Source of the DNA: Anagrus nilaparvatae
Taxonomy: Eukaryota > Arthropoda > Insecta > Hymenoptera > Mymaridae
DNA length: 64,000 nucleotides
Assembly: GCA_022575985.1 (NCBI GenBank)
Contig: JAKSXM010000007.1
Span: forward strand, 6,574,501 to 6,638,500
Direction: 5' to 3'
How positions within the stretch are numbered: the first letter of the stretch is position 1; each line of letters opens with the position of its first letter. This document shows, piece by piece, positions 1-11,369 of this stretch. A program made the translations under genes and the position numbers. The notes under the pieces are model-generated. The model searched no databases. It worked only from the letters and a program-made list of their open reading frames with translations, and was not told where the DNA came from.

Positions 1-740
1 TAAATTTATTGATGTAATTTTTGATTTTTGCAACAGATTTAGTATTTCTTACATTTTTAAAATTTAAACAAAGTCAAAAAATAAGGTAAAACAATCAAAT
101 TTATCGTTTTACAACTTTGCTTAATGAATCTAAATATTCTTTCTGAATTTTTCTTACTTTTTTTTTACCTCATGGATCTCTGGAGATTGTTTTAAATCTA
201 TTTAAATCTCCAGTAATATCCGGAGATCTGCGGAGAACTAAAGAAATCACCTGAAATTTGCGATCACTTTAGATCAGCGGAGATCAAAAGAGATATTTCG
301 AAAATACGTCGGGAAGTGTAGTTATTTTACTACAAATTGTAGTAATTTACTATTTTTTTAGAAATATTACTAACTCGAATTCTAAGTACTACGAAGAAAC
401 ATTCGAGATATTTTAAACAGTTTTTTCCCAATTTGTCCACAAAGACAACTGCGGAATAAGGTATGGTTTAAGGTCCCAGCACATTTTTCACATTTTTTTG
501 ACTCAATTTGTTGATTTACGATAAAAAATAAGATTCTAAAGGTTTGAGCTTTCTAACCGAGTGAACCATATTGATTTAAGTTTTTAACTGTTTTTAACCT
601 TTTTAGTACCTACAAAACAACGAAATATTTGTAAAAAATAATAAATCTGACATTATTCCATATAAACCCCTTTCGATTTTGGGCAAAATAAAAATTGTCA
701 AAAAAATCATGTTTATCCTTTTCTTCAGCACTTTTTTTAC
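1..740. other. AT-rich DNA without recognisable feature
   Basis: No exon seen. A small cluster of related GGAGATCTGCGGAG-like and CTCCAG motifs at 175-300 has local inverted symmetry. Confidence 0.5.
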
Positions 741-1180
741 TAGACTAAGGAGGAAGCCCCCATCGCGCTGAAGCGCGCAAACCCCCTTATATCATATTTT
801 ATGTTTATTCGCAATAAAACTTGTACAGTGAGATGTCTATTTCAAATAATGAACTTTTTTAATAATTTTAATAAACCATTATTATTTATATTTTCAAAAT
901 TTATCTCAAGGAAAAAATATTTAATACCCATCTGAATGCAAATACTGATTACTGCCCCTTGATACTACGCACCTCGGGCCTGAACCCTTTTCATCCCTCA
1001 AAGTAAATTTTTCTTTTATCCTGGACGGCGAAATTAAGAACGAAATTTTATAATAGGATGACGAAATACTCGAATGAGTTTTCATATATTATGTGTTTCA
1101 TATGTACAGATGTTTTTTGAGAATTGACGTAATCGAATATAATAAGCGTATAGCGAAAATCAAGTCACAATTTCCGTTCT
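741..1180 (+). repeat. Dispersed repeat with GC-rich GCGCTGAAGCGCGC core, copy 1
   Basis: Reverse complement of 17757-18060. Shared marks include the GC-rich core followed by CAAACCCCC, the motif ATTACTGCCCCTTGA, and TAATAGGATGACGAAATACT. No coding capacity. Confidence 0.6.
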
Positions 1181-2739
1181 GTGACAGAAAAAACTAGTTC
1201 CAGAAATTCTGTTGCTTATTTGACAATATTATTTAAATAAAAATAAGTATGTTTTTTTTAAAATTATTATGTTGAACAAAAAATAATTAGTACTTATAGT
1301 ATTTAATAATGTCAATCAATGGTTCACTTTTTCAATTTTGGAAAAAAATGATTTTTTATAGAATATAGATTATAAAATCCATAAACATAAGTTAATCCTT
1401 GGCCTTCTTGGCATACGCATGGAATCAATCTAATTTTAGATTAAAGACAGATTAAAGAGATAAATATCAAAAACAAAGTATTAAAAAAAAAAAAAATTAA
1501 AATATAAATCTTTATTGAGAAAATGCAATTGTAAAATATAAATAAAATCGTTATACAAATCTATTTAATGAATTTATTAAGGATGTGCGGTTACCCTAAG
1601 ATCCAGATAGAGTTCAGGTAAAGTCTTAAGTTTTTCGAAAAAAAATGGTTAGAGAGTGAATCGAAAATTTTTTTGGCTACAAATAAGAAAAATCAAAAAA
1701 AAAAACTAGATTTTCTGAGTAGCCGATATTTCGGCCAACGGTCTATATACCTTTTAAATTAGCCTGTCAGTTATTCAGAAATTTAATTTTTTAAAAGTTT
1801 TGTAAAATCTGGAATTTATGCAGTTTTAAACAGATTGAAAAAAAAAATTAAAAAAAAAATTGTTTAAAAAATGCAATAGAGTTTTCAAAATTAAACTAAA
1901 TTTAAAATAATGTCTATTAGTTACACAGTCAGGATGCTCTGCTTAAATTTTTATTGAATTATTTGAAAATTTAAGCAGGAATGTTTACGCATCGCATTTT
2001 TAATTTAATTTGCTTGAAATTTTTAAACAATGTAAGTACATTTCAAGCACAGCAGCATTACAGTGAATTTTCAACTTATATAATTATCCGCAGTGGTTTA
2101 AAATAAGTACTGCTCTAACCCCCGTAAGTAAAACAATTTAATTTATAGGAGCCAAAAAATTATAATGAACCGCTAACCACAAATTTGAGGTTGAAGTTAT
2201 TGTTTTAAAAAAATGTGGTCATTTTTATATTAATACAAAAATTGTCATAAAGAAATGCTTTTTAAAAGGCATATGAAATAAAAATATGTAAAAATTTTGC
2301 GAGTCTTACTTATTTTTTTAATTGTATTGAAAACACAGAGAAAAAACCAAAACAGTCCTTTGTGCTACGCGCATCGAGCCTATAATACATTGTATTTACC
2401 AAAACAATTTTTTCTAAGATTCGTTTAAGAATTTACTATTATACACTTTCAACAGATTTTGTTCATATCAAAATACAAGCTTATAACTTTTCGACGGTGA
2501 TTAGAGGATTTTCCTGAGGATGCATTTGGAGTAAAATTAAATAAAACAAGCTGCAAAGTGATTTATAAACCAGAAAGTTTATTTTTGTTTGTTTTTTTGT
2601 AACCTAATAACAAAACTTAAAATAACAGGCAAAAAGTACATCATTGGCTAGAGAAGTGCAAAAAACTGCATTTACATATTTAATAGGGAAAAAACACTAT
2701 TTTCTACCCCGGGAAGACGGGTAGTTTCCCCATTTTCTG
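1181..2739. other. AT-rich non-coding DNA
   Basis: No gene seen. Around 1920-2080 a weak inverted repeat (TGCTCTGCTTAAATTT and AAATTTAAGCAG) resembles 61320-61430. Bases 2680-2739 resemble 40795-40866 of the IR duplication. Confidence 0.4.
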
Positions 2740-4239
2740 TAAAACTATATCGGTAGTTCTTAGCTATTTTTACCCAAGTCTGAGGTCGATGTCTTGGATT
2801 TAAAAAATACCAATTGCACTGTGTTTGGTATGTAAAAATATGGTTACTGGCCAATTTTTAAGGCTCTAGGTGGCTTGGTTGCGATTTGGCAGCTGTTTTT
2901 CCAATTTTGATTTTTTTCGAATTCTCAGCCACCCGTTTGCTTTTTATTTTCTGGACGCCCTAAATAAGCCTAAAAAATATTTTCTATATAAAGGTGGGTA
3001 GTAAAAATTCCCACCCAATCCGAATCTGACCATATTTTTTCGGAAAAACCGGAAAATCGGAAAAACTAAAGGAAACTGGAAAATACAAATTTCTCAAAAA
3101 ACGTAACTTTTTTTTTTTTTTATTTATTTTTTTTACATGTGTTTTCCCATACTTTTCATGCTGGTAACCTCCTTTTTTGACCCATTTGCCTTTTAAGTAC
3201 TTAAAAATCAATTTTAGGCTCAAAAAAATGATTTTAAAAATTGTTCATTTTCCGAATTTCCCAATTTTCTCGCTTTTCCTGATAGAAAATGAAAAATCTG
3301 ACTTGATTTTCGGATTCCTCGGGAAATTTTACATTGAAAACCTTCTTGGGTAAAATTTTAGAGGCCTTTGTGACGCAAGAAAAAAAGAAAAACAAAATAA
3401 CCTGCTAAAATCAAAAATACCCTGCCAACTAGCTGGCACTGAGGTTCCTCAAACAATGGGCTGTAATCTTAATTTACAACAAATATTATTGATTACAACC
3501 ATGCAATTATACATACATTTTTCGTTTTTAGTAGCTGGTAAAGTAGATTATTAAGATCATTTTGTTATTAAAGTGAAAATTCTAGCGTCCATGGATTGGT
3601 CGCGCCGGCGTTAATGGATTTTAAATCATTTTTGCATAATTAAAAAGAGACAAATATAAAAAAAGCTAATTTTATTTTTTTTTATAAAATTTTATTTTAT
3701 TAGAATATATAATTATCCCTTAATAATTAAAATATTGGGTAACATGATTTTTTTTGTTTTGTCAAAGAAATGGTTGGTAACGATACGAAAATTACAAATA
3801 TTCGCTCAATTATTATAAAAAGATAGGAGCTTTTACCAGAATTTATAATAATTTTTTATAATTTATTTTCTGAGTGTACTTCTTGCATTTCAAGATTTTA
3901 ACATTATTTATATTATTTCTATTAATCACAAAATAATAAATTATTTAATTCTATAAATTGTTTGATTCTTTAAAAAATGCCAATATAACTTTTAAATCTT
4001 AATTTTAAAATGCAAACATAACCATTTAATATTTTTAGGCTGTTTATTATTGTTTATAATTTCATTAAGCTGCATACATAAATAAACACAGCAACGAGCA
4101 AAATTATCCAAGGAAGTCAAAAAGAGGCAAGATTTCCATCACTCTTTCTTGTGTGTTATAATTTATATCAAAATAAAAAAAAAAAATTGTGATCGGATAC
4201 AAAAAATTACTATAAACTAAATTTCTAAAACTTGTACTC

Positions 4240-4988
4240 TCATTAAAATAAATTAGATATATGTCCAAAACGAAAAATAAATTTGGTGTTTTATGTATTT
4301 TTTTGTGAAAAAAATTGTAGGAAAAAAATTTTCAAAAAATTAAGTATCAGATTGGAGATATCAAGTAAAAACCATACTTTAGTACTTTCATGGAAATAAA
4401 TGAGGTATTACATCCAAAATAAAAAAAAAGGGGGGGTTGGAGATTTTTTGATTAAAAAATGTTTGGAAAAAAAATTAGGTCTTAATTCGATAATGGTTTT
4501 GAAATATCACTAGTTACAATATTTTCAGATATTAGTACTTTCATGGAATTAAATGAGGTATTACACAAAAAAAAAAAAAATATTGCAGTTTTTTTTATTT
4601 TTCTTTTTTTTTAATTTTGACAAAAAAAATTTTGAAAAAATTAAGTATCAGATCCAAAAAATTACATTAAACAAGGTTCTTAAAACTAGTACTTCCATGA
4701 AAATAAATTAGGTACTAAGTCCAAAAAGAAAAAAAAAATTGATATTTTTTGTATTTTTTTGTGAAAAAAATTTTAGAAAAAAAATTTTCAGAAAAATAAG
4801 TATCCGATTCGAGATATCATTTGAAAACTATACTTTCAAATATAAGTACTTTCATGGAAATAAATGAGGTATTACATCCAAATCAAAAAAAAAAAAGTAC
4901 CTCGAGCTTTTTTGGTGAAAAAATTTTTGAAAAAAAAATTAGGTCTTAATTCCATAATGTTTGTGAAATATCACCGATTACATACATA

Positions 4989-4990
<2 letters not shown>
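4240..4990. repeat. Internal tandem-like repeats in the foldback spacer
   Basis: Several diverged units of roughly 150-250 bases, each with a TACTTTCATGGAAATAAATG-like core followed by GAGGTATTACATCCAAA and an A-rich stretch. The reverse-complement version appears at 8289-8830 and 46370-46760. Confidence 0.5.

Positions 4991-5029
<39 letters not shown>
4991..5029. repeat. (AC)n microsatellite
   Basis: About 19 uninterrupted AC units inside the spacer of the 3.1-kb foldback; likely length-polymorphic. Confidence 0.95.
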
Positions 5030-5032
<3 letters not shown>

Positions 5033-5872
5033 GACTTTTTTTTAAAACCGGTTTTTTAGCTTCCTGGGGTCCCAAAACGTGCTTATATGCCAAAAAATAG
5101 AAAATTAAATTTTGACCTAACACAATGGTTCCTCTTTGAGGAACCAATAAACAGAATAAAAAAATAGCAAAATTTAATTATGTTTAATTATGTTTGATTT
5201 TAGCAGGTTATTTTGTTTTTCTTTTTTTCTTGCGTCACAAAGGCCTCTAAAATTTTACCCAAGAAGGTTTTCAATGTAAAATTTCCCGAGGAATCCGAAA
5301 ATCAAGTCAGATTTTTCATTTTCTATCAGGAAAAGCGAGAAAATTGGGAAATTCGGAAAATGAACAATTTTTAAAATCATTTTTTTGAGCCTAAAATTGA
5401 TTTTTAAGTACTTAAAAGGCAAATGGGTCAAAAAAGGAGGTTACCAGCATGAAAAGTATGGGAAAACACATGTAAAAAAAATAAATAAAAAAAAAAAGTT
5501 ACGCTTTTTGAGAAATTTGTATTTTCCAGTTTCCTTTAGTTTTTCCGATTTTCCGGTTTTTCCAAAAAAATATGGTCAGATTCGGATTGGGCGGGAATTT
5601 TTACTACCCACCTTTATATAGAAAATATTTTTTAGGCTTATTTAGGGCGTCCAGAAAATAAAAAGCAAACGGGTGGCTGAGAATTCGAAAAAAATCCAAA
5701 TTGGAAAAACAGCTGCCAAATCGCAACCAAGCCACCTAGAGCCTTAAAAATTGGCCAGTAACCATATTTTTACATACCAAACACAGTGCAATTGGTATTT
5801 TTTAAATCCAAGACATCGACCTCAGACTTGGGTAAAAATAGCTAAGAACTACCGATATATAGTTTTATTAAT

Positions 5873-6057
5873 ACTCCTATCAAAATACGGGCTTGGGGTC
5901 GAAATCTGTTGATAGAGTGATATTTGCTATATTATATGTTTTTTGGGTCGCTGAACCCGAATCCGGTGTCCAATAGGACTGGAAAATAGGGGAATACCCT
6001 TAAATCAGCAAAAACTACCGCTTTTTAGGGGTTTTTGGCAAAATTTCGAAAGTAAAG
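5873..6057 (+). repeat. Solo arm related to the TACTCCAGTC foldback family
   Basis: Starts TACTCCTATCAAAATACGGG and contains ATGTTTTTTGGGTCGCTGAA, as in the ends of the elements at 22088 and 44957, but has no partner arm. It is wedged between two other foldbacks. Confidence 0.55.
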
Positions 6058-6060
6058 CTA

Positions 6061-7125
6061 ATATGATCATTAGAGTGGACCTATTTTTGGACTTTGTGGA
6101 AAAACTTTGCTCCCCGGGTTTTTTTGTGAAGTTTTAGTCATAAAAAGTTCCCAGTTCCAAGGATTTTGCTTTAGCCCTGCAAAAACACGTGCCTGTAACC
6201 ACATCAATTTTCCCATTTAAATAACATGGGAATTTTGAGTTTTTAGCTATACAAATTTTCACAAAAGCCAAAAAGCGTTTTAAAATGCTAATTTTTACTG
6301 GAAAACATACTTTTATATGTTGTAAAGACATGCAAAAAGCCCTGCATTCATTCCAAAGGGTATTTTGGGGCTAGAAACGCAAATTTACCGAGTCCCAATT
6401 TCAGGGTTTTCAAAAAAAGTCAATTTTTATCATTATCTTTGAAAAACGATATCTTAAAAACTATTTAAAGAAAAGAGACGAGTAAAAAATTTTTGGAAAC
6501 TTGAAGCTTGCAGAAAACTTTTAAGGCCTATAAAACTCAATTTTGTCAAAAATTACAATTTTGGCAGAAATTTAAACAAATTTGAAAATTGGGCCTTTCG
6601 GGTCAAAAATTACCAATAGGTTAATTGACTATAGCGGTGAGAGAATCAGTGATAAAAATACACGGTTTACGTCATTTGAAAGGTGACACTTATACCAAAA
6701 AAAGTGAACCAACCAGAAGTGTTTTGGTTAATTTTTGAGGTTGTAGCTTTTTATCGAAAACTACCGAAAAACCCTGTTTTATAAGATTGAGTAAACATGT
6801 AAATTTGCGTTTCTAGCCCGAAAATTCCCTTTGAAATGAATGCAGGGCGGTTTGTATGTCTTTACAACTTATAAAAGTATGTTTTCCAGTAAAAATTAGT
6901 ATTTTACAACGCTTTTTGGCATTTGCGAAAATTTGTATAGCTAAAAACTCAAAATTCCCATGTTATTTAAATGGGAAAATTGATGTGGTTACAGGCACGT
7001 GTTTTTGTAAGGCTAAAGCAAAATCCTTGGAACTGGGAACTTTTTATGACTAAAACTTCAAAAAAAACCCGGGGAGCAAAGTTTTTCCACAAAGTCCAAA
7101 AATAGGTCCACTCTAATGGTCATAT
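6061..7125. mobile_element. Foldback element, 1.07 kb, ATATGATCATTAGAG ends
   Basis: The left half (ATATGATCATTAGAGTGGAC onward) is mirrored by the right half ending CTCTAATGGTCATAT. Two 65-aa frames on opposite strands are almost identical only because of this symmetry and are not genes. Interior motifs (GGTTAATTGACTATAGCGGT) relate it to the foldback at 47701-48797. Confidence 0.85.
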
Positions 7126-7835
7126 ATATTTTATATTTTGATAATGGATTAAGAATATATTGCGATTTTTAACTGACCAAAATTAGGATACATGGGCTAG
7201 TTATAGAGGGTGAAAACTACTCCAAAAATTTAAAAAAATAAAAAAAACATGATAAAAGTTTATTTTTTTACTTTTTTTTTTAAATTAATAGAATTTTTAT
7301 AGAGTCAATGAAATTTTCTATTTTAATGTCGTGCGTCATTGATTCAAATGTTGCCACTTTTGAGTGCCGAAAATAGGAAACATCTTATTAAAGTATGAAA
7401 GCCTACTTAACGGAACCAAAATCTGGGCCTAAAATTATACAGTATATCAGTTGTTTTTTCAGATTCAATTACAAATAATTTTATCCCCCTATTTTAATCT
7501 CCTATTTTTACTTTTTAACATTTTTTTTAGTATAATATAATATAATATAGTATAATATAATAATGTTTTTTAGTCCCCATAATTCCATTTAAGAGTTCTG
7601 CATGGACACCAATTTTATGGGTATAAGCCAATCTCGTAAACGGACGCTTTCTCACCTACTCATGGCTTCAATTTTAATTAAAATAAAAAATAAAAAGCAG
7701 AAAAATAATCTCCGGAAAATTCTGAAGATGGGACAACTTTGCCCGGTCACGGAAAATTTTTTTAAAACAGTTTAATAAATAAAACAAAATTTTGTATAAA
7801 ATAATCGTCTGCTCTGTCATTGCATTATTATAACA
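7126..7835. other. Non-coding interval between repeats
   Basis: No exon or structured element recognised other than the TATAA microsatellite. Confidence 0.4.
7531..7562. repeat. (TATAA)n microsatellite
   Basis: Short run of imperfect TATAA units. Confidence 0.7.
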
Positions 7836-8345
7836 ATTTATATAATTGAAAACAGAACTTTTTTACGTGGTGTCATTTTAAGTCTATAATTCACATAATT
7901 TTTTCGAGGACGTGATTTCGCCTGTTAACTAAGGAAAAAATTATTTTTTTCAAAACAGAGCTTGCAAGCACACTTTAAATTGCTGCAGGTAATGATTAAT
8001 TTTCAATAAAATAGTAAAAATATGTAATGAATTCAGAAAAAAATAAAATAATTAAGAGGTCAAAGATCATCTTTATTTATCACATAATTTTGTAACTTTA
8101 TTCTTAACTGATAATACTATGTAAATATGGTAACGTATTTATCACCAACGATTTTTATAATTGATTTTTAATAAGTATTCAAAAATTTTTTTAGGAAACA
8201 AAATATTTAATAAATATATTCTGCATTCAATTTTTTAATATTAAGGATACAATAAAATAATATTTTACAATTATTACTTGTTTTTATTGAGGTATTGCAT
8301 CAAAAGGTCAGAAGATAAAAATTTATGTTCTTGGTACCTCATTTT
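7836..8345 (+). repeat. Dispersed repeat, about 500 bp, copy 1
   Basis: Close direct match to 25641-26145, sharing AGAGCTTGCAAGCACACTTT, GGTCAAAGATCATCT and GCATCAAAAGGTCAGAAG. No coding potential, no clear terminal repeats. Confidence 0.7.
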
Positions 8346-9367
8346 TTTCTATGAAAGTACCAATATCTAGAAATGCCGTTTTTATTCATTATCTCGAATC
8401 TGATTAATTAATTTTATGAAAATTTTTGTCCCAAAATTTTTGCAACCAAAAAATACAAAAAAGACCAAGTTTTTATTCACTTGAGTCGTAGTACCTAATT
8501 TTTTTCTATGAAATTACTAATATCTAGAATTATCGTTTTTACACGATATCTCGAACCTGGTTATTTAATTTTTGGAAAATTTTTTTTCTGAATTTTTTTC
8601 TAAATTTTTGGCATCAATAAATAGGGTAACTGGTTATTTTTTTTTAATTTTTAGGCGTAGTAACTAGTGTTAATTTAAAAAAAATTATTTTCCCTATATC
8701 TTTGGATTTGATAAACCCAATTTTTGAAAATTTTTTTCTTCAAAATTTTTTTTATTAGAAAATAAAAAAAAATGCCTTATTTAAATTTCTTTCTTTTTGA
8801 CCTAGTACCTAATTTTGTCAACGAGAGTTTAAAATGACAATATCAAGAAAAAGATAATTATGTAATAGCTTTTTTTTTTAATTATATTATACTTTATTAG
8901 ACGAAATAAACCATTAAGAGTATTTGGTTCTTATGCATTTTTCCGAATATTTTGTTATTGCTTGAGGAACCGTAGTGTCAATAATTTGGCAGCTTTTTTT
9001 TTCTTTTTATCATTACTTTAATTATTTGAAATTCCGCTGTTTTGATATATAAAAACATAAAGTTACATCCATAAAATTTACTGCGGAATCAGAATTATTC
9101 AAGATTTTTATCTGTTGTTTTTTATCTAGAAAATATTTTTTAGGCTTATTTAGGGCGTCCAGAAAATAAAAAGCAAACGGGTGGCTGAGAATTCGAAAAA
9201 AATAAAAATTGGAAAAACAGCTGCCAAATCGGAATCAAGCCACCTAGAGCCTTAAAAATTGGCCAGTAACCATATTTTTACATACCAAACACATTAAAAT
9301 TGGTATTTTTTAAATCCAAGACATTGACCTCAGACTTGGGTAAAAATAGCTAAGAACTACCGATATA
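8289..9367 (-). repeat. Half copy (spacer plus one arm) of the 3.1-kb foldback family
   Basis: Bases 9128-9367 match the right arm of the element at 2740-5866 up to its ACCGATATAT terminus, and 8289-8980 match its spacer in reverse orientation with internal deletions. The opposite arm is missing. Confidence 0.65.
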
Positions 9368-10355
9368 TGATATAAACTTTAGTTATTATTTCATTATTAT
9401 TGTTTAATATAGACGCAGGTATAGCATGCTTATAATATTAAAAAACGAAAAAAAAACGTTTAATATTGTGTATTATACAAACGCAAACGAGCTCCTGAAC
9501 CTATATTTAGTCGTATATAGCTGGAAAAAAAATAATTTTTTTTTACTACAAATTGTAGTAATATTACTAAACTGTAGTAAAATTACTGCACGGTAGTAAT
9601 ATTGTGTGCATTATTTTTTACTGTGTAGATAAAATAAATTGGAAACAAATCTTTGAAAATTTATTTATCATTCAATTAGTTTCATCTCCCTGTGTCATTA
9701 TTATGATACTCGAGATCATACTTTTTGTAAGCTCCAAATATGAATTTCTATAAGAGCAATATTAAACTGACTTTTTATAATTTGCAAAAAAAAAACAATT
9801 AATGTGTTAATAAAGGTAAAACCAAGTTTAATTCAACTTTTAAATTGTTTAACTTTAATAATTTTCCAGTTTCTTTCAGTTCTGTCATCATCATTTTTAT
9901 TTATGATCGTAACTCCTTAAAATGTAAATGTCAGATAGATAGATAGATAGATAGATACATGAATAGATAATATATTTTATTCGTAAATAGCAAAATATGT
10001 AAACATATGAAGTCATACATCAATTATTTTATACATATAAATAATTTTTAAGTATAATAGTAAAATATAACAGTATAAAAATAGACAAAAGTGTATACAA
10101 TTAAGTTATTATTATAAGTATATGTTTGAGTATCTAAATTCGTTAATTAATTAGTATTATTAAAGTAAAATCAAAGTATATTTTTGGTTTACCCATGACA
10201 AAGCAAGTTTATATTTAAATTATAAACAAGATTGAAAATTGTTTGAAACGCAAAGAAAATTAAAAAAAAAATGAGTTTCGTTCATTTGAAATGGGAACAA
10301 TCCAGCAACTTTAAAAACAAATTTTTTAAGATAAAAGAAAATATCTATTTGTATT
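9368..10355. other. AT-rich non-coding interval
   Basis: Only the AGAT microsatellite stands out. Around 9540-9600 repeated GTAGTAATATTACT motifs with inverted symmetry suggest a decayed MITE. Confidence 0.35.
9933..9957. repeat. (AGAT)6 microsatellite
   Basis: Six tandem AGAT units in AT-rich non-coding DNA. Confidence 0.95.
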
Positions 10356-10510
10356 GCAAGGGACGAAAGAGAATTATATCAGACGAGTTGACGGGAACGG
10401 TCGAGAGGTATACTGACAAAGATGGCACGAGCCGAAGGCGAGTGCTGTCTTTGTCAGTATACCGAGCGACCTTTCCCGTCACGAGTCAATATAATTCTTT
10501 CGTCCCCTGC
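10356..10510. repeat. Hairpin element, 155 bp, with GC-rich loop
   Basis: GCAAGGGACGAAAGAGAATT at the left is mirrored by AATTCTTTCGTCCCCTGC at the right, and GGTATACTGACAAAGA by TCTTTGTCAGTATACC nearer the loop. The loop is CGAGCCGAAGGCGAG. A 100-codon frame across it (10271-10573) is a by-product of the palindrome. Confidence 0.8.
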
Positions 10511-10723
10511 TATTCACATGGGTTTTTATTTTCAGATGTAAATATGCTGCATTTGATGCAAAAAGAAAAATAATAAGAATAATTAAATCAATAATTTACA
10601 TATACATTTATATTGCATAATATATGTGCGTGGATAAAGAGACAACCTTCAGTTCCCTAATCTTCTTTCTCACTCTTTCTTTTCCAGACCATATATTTAA
10701 CAAAATTCGATTTTAAGGCATAC

Positions 10724-10810
10724 GAATCATTAGCGCGTTGGCAGCGTGTTAAGATAGTAATATAGAGGTCCCCGGTTCGAGACTCGCTGTGGCAGATACT
10801 GTTTTTTTTT
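10724..10810 (+). repeat. tRNA-derived SINE head or degenerate tRNA pseudogene
   Basis: An A-box-like TAGCGCGTTGG (10731) and B-box GGTTCGAGAC (10774) are 43 bases apart, followed by a T9 run (10802-10810) that could end Pol III transcription. The T-stem and acceptor stem do not pair properly, so it is not a working tRNA. A SINE head or decayed tRNA copy fits best. Confidence 0.5.
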
Positions 10811-10989
10811 TAAGCAATAAAATATTTAATTTAAAATTAAAAAAAAAAATATAGTTTGTTATAACTACTGCTGAAAGTTGTTACTTTCTTCCCTAGAAAA
10901 AACAAGAGATTGAAAAAAAAATGCGACTTTCAAGCATAGATTTGCGGACAGAAAGTGTAGCATATTTACATCATGAAATGAAAAAAAAA

Positions 10990-11078
10990 TTTTTCTGGTC
11001 AGCGGCCAGAAAGCACGTATTTCCCGGCCGCTGCGCGTCCGGCAAAGACGTGTTTTCTCGCCTCTGATGCAGAAAAAT
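10990..11078. repeat. Imperfect hairpin with GC-rich loop
   Basis: TTTTTCTGGTC ... AGCACGT is mirrored by ACGTGTTTTCTCG ... GCAGAAAAA, with a CGGCCGCTGCGCGTCCGG loop. Arms are less exact than in the neighbouring hairpins. Confidence 0.5.
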
Positions 11079-11082
11079 CATA

Positions 11083-11203
11083 TACGACCCTGGGCCATAA
11101 AAAAAGAATGCCCCAAATCGCAGTTTACCATCCTCGGCTTCGCCTCGGAAGGTAATTTACGTGCGATTTGGGCCATTCTTTATTTTTCTGGCCATGGGTC
11201 GTA
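11083..11203. repeat. Hairpin element, 121 bp, with TCGGCTTCGCCTCGG loop
   Basis: TACGACCCTGGGCCA and AGAATGCCCCAAATCGCA at the left are mirrored by GCGATTTGGGCCATTCT and TGGCCATGGGTCGTA at the right. The loop motif resembles that of the hairpin at 10356-10510. Confidence 0.75.
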
Positions 11204-11369
11204 ATATACTATTCATTACAAGCTGCAAAAAAGATCTACTTTCTTACTTTCGGGCGATCTTTTTTTCGCTTTTAATGAAAAACTATGTGTTGAACAAGGG
11301 AAAAAATGTAGGAAATTTTAATTTCAATGCTGTCTGCACATACAAATGCATTGAAAGCGAAATCCTATT

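Larger units (their letters stand above)
2740..5866. mobile_element. Large foldback element, 3.1 kb, with 0.67-kb arms
   Basis: Arms 2740-3413 and 5198-5866 are near-perfect reverse complements, seen for example in GCCACCTAGAGCCTTAAAA and its complement, and in two almost identical 79-aa and 78-aa spurious frames on opposite strands. The 1.8-kb spacer is AT-rich, contains repeats of ACTTTCATGGAAATAAATGA and an (AC)n tract, and has no recognisable gene. A half copy of arm plus spacer lies at 8289-9367. Confidence 0.85.

Noticed and set aside
2984..5621. Two almost identical 79/78-codon frames on opposite strands
   Set aside because: They arise only from the mirrored arms of the 3.1-kb foldback; lysine-rich, low-complexity, no start context or homology.
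6134..7053. Two near-identical 65-codon frames
   Set aside because: Same cause: symmetric arms of the 6061-7125 foldback.
9933..9957. CRISPR-like or regulatory repeat
   Set aside because: Plain tetranucleotide microsatellite; CRISPR arrays are not expected in an insect genome and none was seen.
10271..10573. 100-codon plus-strand frame
   Set aside because: It spans a perfect hairpin element; composition reflects the palindrome, not a protein.
10724..10795. Functional tRNA gene
   Set aside because: A and B boxes are present but acceptor and T stems do not pair.
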